Below, in pieces: positions 1-9,800 of a DNA stretch of 19,660 bases; the first letter of the stretch is position 1, and each line of letters begins with the position of its first letter. Position numbers and translations under genes: made by a program. The notes beneath the pieces were generated by a model, which saw only the letters and a program-made list of their open reading frames with translations, ran no database searches and had not been told where the DNA came from. Source of the stretch: Prolixibacteraceae bacterium. Lineage in GTDB: Bacteria; Bacteroidota; Bacteroidia; Bacteroidales; Prolixibacteraceae. The stretch covers positions 1-19,660 of the forward strand of contig JAQIDF010000336.1 in assembly GCA_027858145.1 (NCBI GenBank), given 5' to 3'.

Positions 1-3
1 TAG

Positions 4-76
<73 letters not shown>

Positions 77-109
77 ATGTCCGGTACATTTGTTTCCCAA
101 ATGCGGATG

Positions 110-139
110 CAAATATAGATATCTTAATCAAACCTGCAA
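110..139 (-). promoter_or_regulatory. Bacteroidota-type promoter for the initiator tRNA
   Basis: On the minus strand, 117-110 reads TATATTTG, a full match to the Bacteroidota -7 box TAnnTTTG. It lies about 33 nt upstream of the tRNA 5' end. A TTG on the minus strand at 139-137, 19 nt further upstream, could be a partial -33 box. The position and motif match are seen; promoter use is inferred. Confidence 0.5.
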
Positions 140-278
140 TAGGTTACTGGTAAAAAAATGCTGTTTATTTTTGCTTTTTTTGAATTGCCCCTGTAATATG
201 CTTATTTACTTATGCTTATTGTTTGATATTTTTTTCAATTTATTTCGCAAATTAGCTTTATGCTTATGACGTTGGTTT

Positions 279-312
279 TTTGTTTCACGCTGTATTTAAA
301 TTTTTAAATTTG
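279..312 (+). promoter_or_regulatory. Promoter for the M23 peptidase gene
   Basis: TTTG at 279-282 and TAAATTTG at 305-312 are separated by 22 nt and match the Bacteroidota -33/-7 promoter pattern (TTTG and TAnnTTTG). The -7 box ends 21 nt before the ATG at 334. The rest of the 257-nt gap between the tRNA and this gene is very A+T-rich, and I see no further gene or RNA in it. Confidence 0.55.
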
Positions 313-333
313 TAGCTGTTTAAACCTAAAGGT

Positions 334-1182
334 ATGCCGCATAAAGTCAAACCATTTCTTAAGAAAGCATCTAAGAAATATCGACTCACGATAGTTGATA
401 GTTTCAATTATACCGAAGTTTTTTCAATGAATGTATCAAAACTAAAGTTTTGGCTTTACAACTTGTTAATATTAATTATGGGCATAGCTCTTGCTGTTTT
501 GCTCATTTTCTTTACCCCGTTGAAAAGAACAGTTCCCGGTTATCCTTCAAGTCAGTTAAGCAAAATGATGGTTTATAATTCAATGATGCTTGATTCACTG
601 GCAAACGAGATACAAAAGCGCGATTCGTACCTAGATAATATTCGCGAGGTTATAAGCGGAGGTATCGTTGAAGATACTGCTTTTGCTGATAAGATAGACA
701 CAAATGTTGAAATGAAAAATGTTCAAAGCGATTCAATTTTCAATGAGTTAGTTGGTCCTGATAAATATAAATTTTCGTACTTGCAAAATCCGGCACAGAA
801 TAAATTATTATCAGAAATGAATTTTTTTACACCGGTAGAGGGGGTTGTTGTTAACCGGTTTTATGCAGCACCCGGACATTTTGGTACCGACATTGTAGCT
901 GAAGAACATTCTCATATATCAGCTGTTTTGGATGGAACCGTTGTTTTTGCCGAGTGGTCGGTAACAACCGGCTATGTTGTCCAAATTCAGCATAGCAATA
1001 ATATTATATCAATATACAAACACAATTCAGATATAACAGTGAAGCCCGGTGACAGGGTGACTGCAGGTGATGTAATTGCCATAATGGGCGATGAAGGAAA
1101 ATATTCTACCGGGCCACACCTTCACATTGAAATTTGGCAAAATGGAATGCCAATTGACCCCGAAGCGTACATCAATTTTTAA
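334..1182 (+). CDS. Membrane-anchored M23 family (LytM-type) metallopeptidase
   Basis: This is a 282-residue envelope peptidase predicted to cut peptide cross-links in peptidoglycan. A basic N-terminus (about 1-38) is followed by one membrane segment (about 39-60), a short connecting region with helical character (about 70-135), and a C-terminal LytM/M23 domain (about 165-280). The zinc and catalytic residues are all present: H182 and D186 in HFGTD, H230 in IYKHN, and H262/H264 in GPHLHIE. The domain should sit on the periplasmic side with the N-terminus in the cytoplasm. The ATG at 334 follows a good promoter match, and dxr starts 11 nt after the stop, so the two are probably cotranscribed. 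Because all ligand residues are kept, it is more likely an active enzyme than an EnvC-like activator, but the substrate bond is unknown. Confidence 0.9.
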   Translation: MPHKVKPFLKKASKKYRLTIVDSFNYTEVFSMNVSKLKFWLYNLLILIMGIALAVLLIFFTPLKRTVPGYPSSQLSKMMVYNSMMLDSLANEIQKRDSYLDNIREVISGGIVEDTAFADKIDTNVEMKNVQSDSIFNELVGPDKYKFSYLQNPAQNKLLSEMNFFTPVEGVVVNRFYAAPGHFGTDIVAEEHSHISAVLDGTVVFAEWSVTTGYVVQIQHSNNIISIYKHNSDITVKPGDRVTAGDVIAIMGDEGKYSTGPHLHIEIWQNGMPIDPEAYINF

Positions 1183-1192
1183 CAATAGATTC

Positions 1193-2350
1193 ATGAAACG
1201 ACTAGCAATTTTAGGTTCAACCGGCTCGATAGGTACACAGGCACTTGATGTAGTTGAAGCCAATCCGAAGCTTTTCAATATTAAGGTATTAACAGCCCAT
1301 AACAATGTTGAATTGTTGATAAAACAAGCATTGAAGTTTAAGCCTAAAACAGTAGTTGTTGCAAATGACGAGCATTATGATGCGCTAAGCAATGCACTTG
1401 AAATTGAAGGAATAGAAGTGTATTCGGGCGCATTGGCATTACAGCAGGTGGTGCTTGATGATGATGTGGATATGGTTGTGGCTGCAATGGTTGGTTATGC
1501 CGGACTTTTACCAGTTGTGAATGCCATTAAGGCCGGAAAGGAAATTGCCCTTGCCAATAAAGAAACTTTAGTGGTTGCCGGTGATATTATTACACGTTTG
1601 TGCGCCAAACATAATGTCAAATTATTACCAATCGACTCAGAACATTCTGCAATATTTCAGTGCCTGGAAGGGGAACGCACACAAGATCTTGATAAAATAA
1701 TTCTGACATGTTCGGGAGGCCCGTTTCGGAATTTTTCATCAGAAGAGTTAAGAAGCGTTACCAGCAAACAGGCACTCGCTCATCCAAACTGGGATATGGG
1801 GGCAAAAATTACCATCGATTCGGCTACCTTAATGAATAAAGGTTTTGAGGTGATAGAGGCAAAATGGTTGTTCAACCTTCCTCCCGAAAAGATTGATGTG
1901 GTTATTCATCCACAAAGTATCGTACATTCAATGGTGCAATTTGTTGACGGATCAATCAAAGCGCAAATGGGATTGCCTGATATGCGTTTGCCTATTCAAC
2001 ATGCAATGTGTTACCCCGGCAGGGTAGAGAACAGTTTTCCCCGTTTTTCTTTCTCCGACTATTCAAAATTGACTTTTCATTCTCCCGATACTAAAAAATT
2101 TCGTAACCTTGCACTCGCTTATAAGGCAATTGAAAAAGGGGGGAATATGGCGTGTATTGTTAATGCTGCCAACGAAGTTGTAGTAAAAGCTTTTCTGCAG
2201 GAACGCATTTCTTTTTTACAAATGCCCGAAGTGATTGAACAATGTATGGATAAAATATCTTTTATTAGTCAGCCTGAAATTGACGATTATATTGAAACCG
2301 ACAAGCAAACCAGGCAGAAAGCTAACGAGATAATTAAAAAAATAGTTTAA
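1193..2350 (+). CDS. dxr: 1-deoxy-D-xylulose 5-phosphate reductoisomerase
   Basis: The enzyme converts DXP to 2-C-methyl-D-erythritol 4-phosphate with NADPH, the first committed step of the MEP isoprenoid pathway, in the cytoplasm. The NADPH-binding loop GSTGSIGTQ lies at residues 8-16. NKETLVVAG is at 122-130, the metal ligands D148 and E150 are in PIDSEHSA, SGGPF is at 174-178, and NKGFE (215-219) carries the third ligand E219. HPQSIVHSMV at 239-248 is the conserved family block. The reading frame is open upstream to 1091, but the ATG at 1193 is chosen because it gives the normal 385-residue length, starts directly at the Rossmann fold (MKRLAILGSTGSIG), and avoids a 92-nt overlap with the M23 gene. 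There is no strong Shine-Dalgarno, as is usual in this phylum. Confidence 0.97.
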   Translation: MKRLAILGSTGSIGTQALDVVEANPKLFNIKVLTAHNNVELLIKQALKFKPKTVVVANDEHYDALSNALEIEGIEVYSGALALQQVVLDDDVDMVVAAMVGYAGLLPVVNAIKAGKEIALANKETLVVAGDIITRLCAKHNVKLLPIDSEHSAIFQCLEGERTQDLDKIILTCSGGPFRNFSSEELRSVTSKQALAHPNWDMGAKITIDSATLMNKGFEVIEAKWLFNLPPEKIDVVIHPQSIVHSMVQFVDGSIKAQMGLPDMRLPIQHAMCYPGRVENSFPRFSFSDYSKLTFHSPDTKKFRNLALAYKAIEKGGNMACIVNAANEVVVKAFLQERISFLQMPEVIEQCMDKISFISQPEIDDYIETDKQTRQKANEIIKKIV

Positions 2351-2370
2351 AACAGGAGACAGAATCGCAG

Positions 2371-3696
2371 ATGGAAGTATTAGTTAAAATTGCACAATTT
2401 CTTTTAAGTCTTTCACTCTTAATTATTATTCACGAAACCGGCCACTTTATTTTTGCCAAAATATTTAAATGCAGGGTAGAAAAATTTTACCTGTTTTTTA
2501 ATGCAGGCTTTACTTTATTTAAAACAAAAAAAGGAGAAACCGAATACGGAATAGGATGGCTGCCATTGGGCGGTTATGTGAAAATTGCCGGAATGATTGA
2601 TGAATCGATGGATAAGGAGCAAATGAAACTACCTCCTAAACCATACGAGTTCAGATCGAAAAAAGCTTACCAGCGATTATTGATCATGGTTGGTGGGGTA
2701 CTGATGAACTTTCTGGCTGCCCTCATAATTTACATCGGTATATCGTATGCCTGGGGTAAGGATTACTTACCTGTCGAAAATTTGAAATATGGAATGGCGG
2801 TGAACGAAGTTGGAGAAGAAATAGGCTTTCGCGATGGTGATGTAATAATATCAGTTGATAATGAACCGGTGGTCGATTTTTTTGATGTGTCGAAAAGTAT
2901 TATGCTAGACGATGTTGAATCGGTTCAGGTTAAGCGTAATGGTAGTATTGAAAATGTGATGATAACCGAACAGGATATCGCTAAAATGATGAAAAGTCCC
3001 AGGATGCTTGGGCTACGCTATCCCTTTGAGTTGAAAATTACTGATTTTTCATCTGATTCGCCTGCAAAGGAAGCCGGATTACAAAATGGTGATGAAATTG
3101 TAGCCATTGATGGTTATGAATTTGAATTTTACGACCAGTTTACAGAATACCTTAAACAACATAAAAGTGAAACTGTAATGGTAACTGCAATGCAGGAAGG
3201 CAGCAAAATTGAAGTTCCGGTTAATTTAACAGAAGAGGGATTATTAGGAGTTCGTAGCAATAGAAATATCTCAAAACATTTTGAGTTCGCGCATTACGAT
3301 TACGGATTTTTTGAAGCTATACCTGCCGGACTTAAACGGGGATGGGAAACCTCAGTCGACTATCTGAAACAGTTCAAACTTATTTTTAACCGCACCACAA
3401 AAGGGTACGAATCTTTGGGTGGTTTTATTACCATTGGTAATATTTTCCCCGGTATGTGGAACTGGAAAATTTTTTGGGATATGACTGCTTTTCTTTCGAT
3501 TATTCTTGGGATTATGAATATTCTGCCAATTCCGGCGCTTGACGGTGGGCACGTAATGTTTGTGCTGTACGAGATGATAACCGGACGTAAGCCCAGCGAG
3601 AAATTTCTTGAATATGCACAGTACGTAGGGCTTGTTTTACTATTGTTTTTGGTGCTTTATGCCAATATCAATGATGTTGTCCGACTATTTCGATAA
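2371..3696 (+). CDS. rseP: RseP-like site-2 (M50) intramembrane zinc metalloprotease
   Basis: This is a 441-residue membrane protease of the RseP/S2P family, which cuts substrates such as anti-sigma factors or leftover signal peptides within the membrane. The zinc motif HETGH (H21, E22, H25) sits in the first membrane helix, and the second conserved motif NILPIPALDGGH at 383-394 supplies the aspartate ligand D391. Two PDZ-like regions lie between them (about 140-200 and 220-285; the second contains SPAKEAGLQNGDEIVAIDG in outline). Further membrane segments are near 103-125, 365-390 and 413-432. An AGGAG is visible about 12 nt before the ATG. It follows dxr by 20 nt, a neighbourhood shared by many bacteria. 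The actual substrates in this organism cannot be told from the window. Confidence 0.95.
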   Translation: MEVLVKIAQFLLSLSLLIIIHETGHFIFAKIFKCRVEKFYLFFNAGFTLFKTKKGETEYGIGWLPLGGYVKIAGMIDESMDKEQMKLPPKPYEFRSKKAYQRLLIMVGGVLMNFLAALIIYIGISYAWGKDYLPVENLKYGMAVNEVGEEIGFRDGDVIISVDNEPVVDFFDVSKSIMLDDVESVQVKRNGSIENVMITEQDIAKMMKSPRMLGLRYPFELKITDFSSDSPAKEAGLQNGDEIVAIDGYEFEFYDQFTEYLKQHKSETVMVTAMQEGSKIEVPVNLTEEGLLGVRSNRNISKHFEFAHYDYGFFEAIPAGLKRGWETSVDYLKQFKLIFNRTTKGYESLGGFITIGNIFPGMWNWKIFWDMTAFLSIILGIMNILPIPALDGGHVMFVLYEMITGRKPSEKFLEYAQYVGLVLLLFLVLYANINDVVRLFR

Positions 3697-3742
3697 CTCC
3701 AATTTATTTTAAGTAAGGATGTTTTTATATCGAAATCTGAAC

Positions 3743-3775
3743 TTTGATTATTATATTTGTTGAAATTTAACTTTG
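3743..3775 (+). promoter_or_regulatory. Promoter for tatA (near-leaderless)
   Basis: TTTG at 3743-3746 and TAACTTTG at 3768-3775, 21 nt apart, match both Bacteroidota promoter boxes. The -7 box ends only 7 nt before the tatA ATG at 3783, so a transcript from it would have almost no leader. A second perfect -7 match, TATATTTG at 3752-3759, lies inside the spacer but has no TTTG at the right distance upstream. Motifs seen; use inferred. Confidence 0.5.
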
Positions 3776-3782
3776 ATTAACT

Positions 3783-3986
3783 ATGAACTTGAATATTATT
3801 GCCGGTTGGTTCGGAGGACAAGAAATTATCATTATCCTCATAATTGTATTAATATTTTTTGGTGGACGAAAAATACCGGAGCTCATGAAAGGCCTTGGAA
3901 AAGGAATGAAAGAGTTTAAAAACGCCAATAAAGACGAAGATGACGAACCTGATCAAGGCCAGGAAGATAACGAGAATAAAAAATAA
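3783..3986 (+). CDS. tatA: Sec-independent (twin-arginine) translocase subunit TatA/E
   Basis: This is a small 67-residue protein with the standard TatA plan. It has a short N-terminus, one membrane helix (about 14-27, rich in I, L and V), the hinge FFGGRKIPEL, an amphipathic basic helix (about 29-47, KGLGKGMKEFK) and an acidic, probably disordered tail (about 50-67). TatA forms the size-adaptable pore that moves folded twin-arginine substrates across the inner membrane. No tatC is present in the window, so the partner must be encoded elsewhere. The gene has its own candidate promoters and is followed 20 nt later by a strong terminator, so it may be a one-gene transcript. Confidence 0.95.
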   Translation: MNLNIIAGWFGGQEIIIILIIVLIFFGGRKIPELMKGLGKGMKEFKNANKDEDDEPDQGQEDNENKK

Positions 3987-4005
3987 CTGTTAAGCTAAGA
4001 ATCAG

Positions 4006-4036
4006 AGCCCTGCCTTTTTGTTATGGCGGGGTTTTT
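4006..4036 (+). terminator. Rho-independent terminator after tatA
   Basis: CCCTGCC at 4008-4014 pairs with GGCGGGG at 4025-4031 (six Watson-Crick pairs and one T-G), extendable by two weak pairs at the base. The loop is 10 nt and a run of five T follows at 4032-4036. It begins 20 nt after the tatA stop and ends 27 nt before the next gene's start. Confidence 0.85.
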
Positions 4037-4063
4037 GTTATGTGCAATAAAAACAATATTATC

Positions 4064-5101
4064 ATGAAACAATTAATACAAATCCTTACTGTTTTTATTC
4101 TGATTGTACTACTGGGAGCTTGCGATAGCCGAAATCAAACATCGATGAAAAGAAATGTAACCGGTAAGGCCGGAGAACTTGTCGTTGTTATAAAACCAAC
4201 CGCATGGGATAATGCCCCCGGTAAACTGATTCGTGATGTTTTAGCTCAACCTCAGCTTAGCCTGCCACAGGAGGAACCGATTTTTGATCTTATCAATATT
4301 CCGCACGATGCTTTTGGGCAAATATTCCGCACAAGCCGAAATCTTTTGGTGGTGAAAATTGGTAACGAAGTTGAAGAAAATGACTTTCGGTTAAAACGCG
4401 ATGTACATGCATTTACACAGGCAATAGGGTATATTGATGCCAAAACAGTTGATGATTTTGAGAAAATATTCAACGAAAACTCTGACCGTTTAGCCTCTTT
4501 CTTTATGAAAGCCGAACGCAGGCGTCTTGTTGTGAATTATTCAAAATATTACGAACGTGTCGTATTGGCAAAAACCGAAGAACAATTCGGAATTACATTA
4601 AATGTACCCCCCGGATTTGTTGTCGATAAAGTTGAAGATGATTTTATGTGGATTCGTTTTGAAACGCCTGGAATTAGTCAGGGGATTTTTATTTACTCGT
4701 TTCCATACGAAGATGAAAATACATTTACGGCCGATTATATGAAGATAAAACGCAATATCGTATTGCACAAAAATGTTCCGGGACCTACCGAAAGTTCTTA
4801 TATGTCAACCGAAAGTGAATTGCCTGTTGTTTTTAATGTGTTTAAAAAAGATGGCAATTATGCATCAGAAATGCGGGGGTTATGGACGGTTGAGAATAAT
4901 TTCATGGGCGGCCCATTCATTAATTTGGCTATGCTCGATATTTTGAATAACCGTGTGGTTGTTCTTGATGGTTTCGTTTATGCCCCGGGAAAGGACAAAC
5001 GGAACTATCTTCGTCAGGTTGAAGCGATGGTTTACTCGTCAGAATTTGTAAACCAGGATGAAATTGATAAAGTTAACAAACAGCTTGATTTCGAAAACTA
5101 A
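4064..5101 (+). CDS. DUF4837-type outer-envelope lipoprotein
   Basis: This is a 345-residue lipoprotein of unknown function. The signal peptide is clear: basic start, hydrophobic run, and lipobox LLGAC with the lipidated cysteine at residue 20. The mature part has GKAGELVVVIKPTAWDN near its beginning and LPQEEPIFDL further on, which I recognise as the Bacteroidota-restricted DUF4837 family; that assignment is from memory. An in-frame ATG at 4040 would add eight residues, but 4064 is preferred because it gives a normal lipoprotein signal and keeps the start clear of the terminator T-run. I see no good promoter in the short gap. pdxA starts 14 nt after the stop, so they probably share a transcript. 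The mature protein has no membrane segments and no catalytic motif I recognise. Confidence 0.8.
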   Translation: MKQLIQILTVFILIVLLGACDSRNQTSMKRNVTGKAGELVVVIKPTAWDNAPGKLIRDVLAQPQLSLPQEEPIFDLINIPHDAFGQIFRTSRNLLVVKIGNEVEENDFRLKRDVHAFTQAIGYIDAKTVDDFEKIFNENSDRLASFFMKAERRRLVVNYSKYYERVVLAKTEEQFGITLNVPPGFVVDKVEDDFMWIRFETPGISQGIFIYSFPYEDENTFTADYMKIKRNIVLHKNVPGPTESSYMSTESELPVVFNVFKKDGNYASEMRGLWTVENNFMGGPFINLAMLDILNNRVVVLDGFVYAPGKDKRNYLRQVEAMVYSSEFVNQDEIDKVNKQLDFEN

Positions 5102-5115
5102 AAAAAATCAATTCA

Positions 5116-6213
5116 ATGAGCGACATAATAAAAGTAGGAATAACGCAAGGAGATATAAACGGAATAGGGTATGAAGTAATCATAAAATCGTTTGCCGATT
5201 CACGAATGCTCGAATTTTGTACTCCCGTTGTTTATGGATCACCCAAAGTGGCGGCTTATCACAAGAAAGTACTGGAATTCGAAAATTTTAATTTCCATCA
5301 AGTACGTGAAGCATCTGATGCAGATAAACACAAAGTAAACATCATTAATTGTTGCGATGATAATGTGAGGGTAGAGTTGGGACAAACCAGTAACATCGCT
5401 GGTGAAGCGGCTTATCTGGCTCTCGAGCAGGCAATAAATGATCTGAAAGAAGGAAAAATAGATGTGTTGGTTACCGCACCCATCAACAAAGAAACCGTTC
5501 AATCAGATATGTTCAACTTTCCGGGGCATACAGAGTATCTGGCTCAGCAATTTGAATCTGATAACCCCTTGATGCTCTTGATTTCTGAAAATATTAAAGT
5601 TGGTGTTGTAACAGGACATATGGCCATAAAGGATGTGCCTGCTGCAATAACAAAGGAGCTGATTCTTAAAAAATTAGATGTTTTGAATAAAACATTAGTG
5701 CAGGATTTTGCCTGTACCAATCCACGTATTGCTGTTTTGGGCCTTAACCCACATTCCGGCGACAACGGGGTGCTAGGCAACGAAGAGAATGATATTATTA
5801 TACCGGCATTAAAAGAAGCTTTTAATAAAGGAATAACAGCTTTGGGGCCATATGCAGCCGATGGCTTTTTTGGTTCAGGTCAGCACAATAAATTTGATGC
5901 TGTTTTGGCTATGTATCACGATCAGGGATTGGCTCCTTTTAAAGCGTTAACCTTTGATGAAGGGGTTAATTTTACCGCAGGCCTGCCAGTTATCCGTACT
6001 TCTCCCGGACATGGAACTGCATTTAATATTGCCGGACAGAATATAGCTTCCGAAGAATCTTTTAAAGAAGCAATTTATAAAGCTATTGACATTTTCAGAA
6101 ACAGGAAAACCTATGAGAGAATAAGTAGGAATCCTTTACCTAAATATGAGATTAAAGCAAATGGTGAGTCTGATCATGTTGATTTAACCAAAGTGCAAGA
6201 TACTGAATTTTAA
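5116..6213 (+). CDS. pdxA: 4-hydroxythreonine-4-phosphate dehydrogenase
   Basis: PdxA oxidises 4-phosphohydroxy-L-threonine with NAD+ in the DXP-dependent pathway to pyridoxal 5'-phosphate. Conserved blocks visible are GITQGDINGIGYE (8-20), FPGHTEYLA (substrate loop, H138), VTGHMA with metal ligand H168, LNPHSGDNG with H213, and AMYHDQG with H268, followed by PVIRTSPGHGTAF (291-303). At 365 residues it is longer than the roughly 330 of proteobacterial PdxA. The extra length is a polar C-terminal tail (about 330-365), which I believe is common in this phylum. The opening motif has Tyr (GIGYE) where Pro is usual. The pathway also uses DXP, the substrate of Dxr encoded 4 kb upstream. ruvA starts two bases after the stop codon begins to clear (one intervening base), so the two are cotranscribed. 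Confidence 0.96.
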   Translation: MSDIIKVGITQGDINGIGYEVIIKSFADSRMLEFCTPVVYGSPKVAAYHKKVLEFENFNFHQVREASDADKHKVNIINCCDDNVRVELGQTSNIAGEAAYLALEQAINDLKEGKIDVLVTAPINKETVQSDMFNFPGHTEYLAQQFESDNPLMLLISENIKVGVVTGHMAIKDVPAAITKELILKKLDVLNKTLVQDFACTNPRIAVLGLNPHSGDNGVLGNEENDIIIPALKEAFNKGITALGPYAADGFFGSGQHNKFDAVLAMYHDQGLAPFKALTFDEGVNFTAGLPVIRTSPGHGTAFNIAGQNIASEESFKEAIYKAIDIFRNRKTYERISRNPLPKYEIKANGESDHVDLTKVQDTEF

Positions 6214-6214
6214 T

Positions 6215-6796
6215 ATGATAGAATACATTAGCGGCCAGGTAATTGAACTAAACCCGGCACACACGGTAATCGATATAAACGGAATAGGATATTTTATTCA
6301 CATCTCGGTTAATACTTATTCATTACTGAATGGTAAAAAACAAGCTATGTTGTATGTTCATGAAGTTATTCGTGAAGATGCGCATGTTTTATATGGGTTT
6401 CACGATTTTGATGAAAGGGAGTTGTTCCGAAACCTCATTTCTGTTTCAGGCGTTGGTGCTAATACCGGCATTCTTTTCCTATCGTCGTTGCCTGCCAGCG
6501 AAATCAAAGTTGCTATTGTAAGTGGCGATGTTAACCGCTTGAAAAGTGTTAAAGGGGTAGGTTTAAAAACAGCTCAGCGTATTATTGTTGAATTGAAAGA
6601 TAAATTGAGTAAAGAGCCAATTTCTTCAAACATTTTTTCAGAACCGGACAATAGTACGCGTGACGAAGCGTTATCAGCATTAGTTACCCTTGGATTTGTG
6701 AAGAAAGGCGCCGAAAAAGTGGTTGACAAAATATTGAAAAATAACCCTGAATTTTCGGTTGAACAAATAATCAAGGAAGCATTGAAACAAATGTAA
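6215..6796 (+). CDS. ruvA: Holliday junction DNA helicase subunit RuvA
   Basis: RuvA binds four-way DNA junctions and loads the RuvB motor for branch migration in recombination repair. The 193-residue protein shows the three expected parts. An N-terminal OB fold (about 1-62) starts MIEYISGQV and contains INGIGYFIHI. Two helix-hairpin-helix motifs follow: SVSGVGANTGI at about 76-86 and SVKGVGLKTAQRIIVELK at 111-128. After a flexible linker (about 132-148) comes a C-terminal RuvB-contacting domain (about 149-193, EALSALVTLGF). Length is normal. The ATG is one base after the pdxA stop, so it depends on upstream transcription. It lies directly before sprA; a ruvA-sprA order is known in other Bacteroidota and supports both calls. 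Confidence 0.97.
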   Translation: MIEYISGQVIELNPAHTVIDINGIGYFIHISVNTYSLLNGKKQAMLYVHEVIREDAHVLYGFHDFDERELFRNLISVSGVGANTGILFLSSLPASEIKVAIVSGDVNRLKSVKGVGLKTAQRIIVELKDKLSKEPISSNIFSEPDNSTRDEALSALVTLGFVKKGAEKVVDKILKNNPEFSVEQIIKEALKQM

Positions 6797-6809
6797 ATCC
6801 CTGTTCGTT

Positions 6810-9800
6810 TTGAAAATACGCATTCTCGATATAATTATTCTGATAACATTGTTTGTGGCTACCTCATCGATAGGGTATGCACAAAACAATGGTGATAACA
6901 CCGTTGAAATAGATACTACCGGCACTCTCAAATATCCTTTTGAAGATGAAGGTGAATTTGATTATTCCGACGACAATAAATCTCCGCTTTTTCTTAACCG
7001 GCCTTCAAATATCGAAACTCAAATTGAATACGACTCTGAAACCGGTGAGTACATCATTCGTGAAAAAATTGGCGACATTGACTACCGGATGCCCAAAGCA
7101 TTAAACCTTGAGGAATATGTAAAATATGATTTCGACAGGGCCATAAAAAATTATTGGCGTACACGCACCGAGGCCGAAGGAATCGAAACGCAACAGGGTG
7201 GCTTGATACCTCAGTTGCGAATCGAAAGCGAGGCTTTTTCTAATATCTTTGGCAGCGAGGTTATTGATATTCGCCCGCAAGGATATGTTGAAGTGCAATT
7301 TGGTGTTGAATCACGTTATAATGGAAATACTACTTTGCCCGAGCGTATGCGGCGTACAACCAATTTCGATTTTGAAAATCAGATAAACGTAAGCGTGCGC
7401 GGAAAAATTGGCGATAAGGTGAACATGGATTTTAATTACAACACCGAAGCTACTTTTGATTTTGAAAATGAAATGACCCTCGATTATGTAGGTAAAGAAG
7501 ATGAGATTATTCGCAGGATAGAAGCGGGTAATGTTTCGCTGCCATTAAATGGAACTTTAATTCAGGGCGGAACGAATTTGTTTGGAATTAAAACCGAAAT
7601 GCAATTCGGCCACCTGAATGTAACGACGGTAATATCACAACACAAAGGTGAGTCGAATGTTATTCAAACCGAAGGCGGTGCCCAAAAAACCAAGTTCGAC
7701 ATTAAAGTATCCGACTATGATGAAAACAGGCATTTCTTCATTTCAAAATATTTCAGGGATAATTACAACAGTGCATTAAGTATGCTTCCTGTTATTCGTT
7801 CGCAAGCAGTTGTTACAAAAATTGAAGTATGGATTACCAATAAGTCACAAGATTTTACCTCATCGCGCGATATTTTAGCTTTTGTTGATTTAGGCGAACC
7901 GGCACAGAACCTCACAAACAGTGTTCCCGGTTTTGAAGGTATATCGAACTACCCCGGCAATGCTTCAAACGGGATGTATTCAACATTGAATTCAAATTAT
8001 CCTGATGTTCGTTATTCAGACCGCGTAAACAATACCTTGAAACCGTTAGAGACGTATAGCTTCAAAAACGGTCGCGACTGGGAAAAAATTAATCAGGCCC
8101 GCAAACTTGATCCCAACGAATATACTTTCAATGAACAGCTTGGTTTTATTTCGTTAAGATCGCCTTTGAATAACGATGAAGTTCTTGCTATTGCTTACGA
8201 ATATACATTAAACGGGGAGGTTTTTCAGGTTGGTGAATTTACAACAAATAATATTGATTCTGATAAAAGTTTATTACTTAAGTTATTGAAAGGTACCAAT
8301 TTATCGCCCGGAATGCCTACCTGGGACTTGATGATGAAAAATATTTACAATATTGGTGCTTATAATTTATCATCAAGTGAATTTGATTTTCAGGTTACAT
8401 ATTATAATGACTCAACAAATACACATCTTAATTATTTACCCGAAAGTGAGCTTCAGGATACCATATTACTTCGCTTGATGAACCTTGACAACCTTGACTC
8501 ACAAAATGATTATACCAAGAATGGTGATGGTATGTTCGACTTTATCGAAGGTATTACTGTGCTTAGCCAGACAGGCAGGATTATTTTCCCGAAACTTGAA
8601 CCTTTCGGTGCAAATGTTGCCAATAACATCAGCGATACGGAACTAAAAGATAAATATGCATTTAGCTCATTATATGACGATTCAAAAACCAATGCTGAAC
8701 AGGATGTAGAACATGATAAATTTCGTATTGTAGGTTCGTACACAGGTTCATCTGGCTCAGAGATTTCACTTAACTCATTTAATCTTGCACCAGGATCTGT
8801 TAATGTTACAGCTGGAGGTCAACAATTAACAGAGGATATTGATTATGTGGTTGATTATGCCATGGGACGTGTGAAAATAATTAATGAAGGCTATATTGAA
8901 GCCGGAACACCTATCCAGGTATCAACTGAAAGTCAGGAATTGATTTCTACGCAACGAAAAACCATGATTGGTACGTATGCCAATTACGTGTTTTCTGATG
9001 ATTTCAATGTAGGTGGTACTTTCTTGTTTATGAACGAAAAGCCAATTACCAACAAAGTTGATATGGGCGAGGAGCCGGTTTCTAACTTAATGTTGGGGCT
9101 TGATTTTCAGTACGACCAGCGTTCAAAGTTATTGACGGATGCGATAAATATATTGCCATTTTACGAATCGGATGTTGAGTCGAGCATATCCTTAGAGGGT
9201 GAAGTTGCCAAGTTAATAACCGGCAATTCGGGTTCTACTGACAACCAGGTTTATATCGATGATTTTGAAGGAGTGGAAACCCAATATTCCTTTTTGAGCC
9301 CATATGGCTGGGATTTGGCTTCTACCCCGCAGAACCAACCATCATTGTTCCCAGAGGCTGAAATTACCAACAGTTTGACATACGGTTACAACCGTGCACT
9401 GCTGGCGTGGTACTATATCGACAGGGAAGTATTTGTAGAACCGTCGAGCCAGACCATGCCTTCACATATTAAGGCTAATCCCGATGCCCGTTCTAATCAC
9501 TATGCCCGTTCGGTAAACATTAAAGAAATATATCCGGGGAAAGAAGTAGCAATTAGTCAACCCAATTATCTCACTACACTCGACCTTGCTTATTATCCTA
9601 CTGAAAAAGGGCCTTATAACTTCGATGCAGAAGGCGAACCCGGAATATCTGCCGGGGTTGATGAAAAGAATAATTTGAAACAGCCCGAATCACGATGGGC
9701 CGGAATTATGCGTAATATTCAGACAACTAATTTCGAAGCTTCCAACGTTGAGTATGTTGAATTTTGGGTGCTCGATCCATTTATTTATGATGAAGGCACG

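Noticed and set aside
129..132. CAAA as the -33 box of the tRNA promoter
   Set aside because: The gap to the -7 box is only 11 nt, too short for the Bacteroidota pattern; the TTG 19 nt away fits better.
1091..1192. Longer start for dxr
   Set aside because: It would overlap the M23 gene by 92 nt, and the added residues precede the Rossmann strand that normally opens the protein.
1027..1305. Minus-strand frame across the M23/dxr junction
   Set aside because: It is antisense to two clear family members and shows no recognisable domain.
4040..4063. ATG eight codons upstream for the lipoprotein
   Set aside because: It adds a polar stretch before the lipoprotein signal and lies four bases from the terminator T-run.
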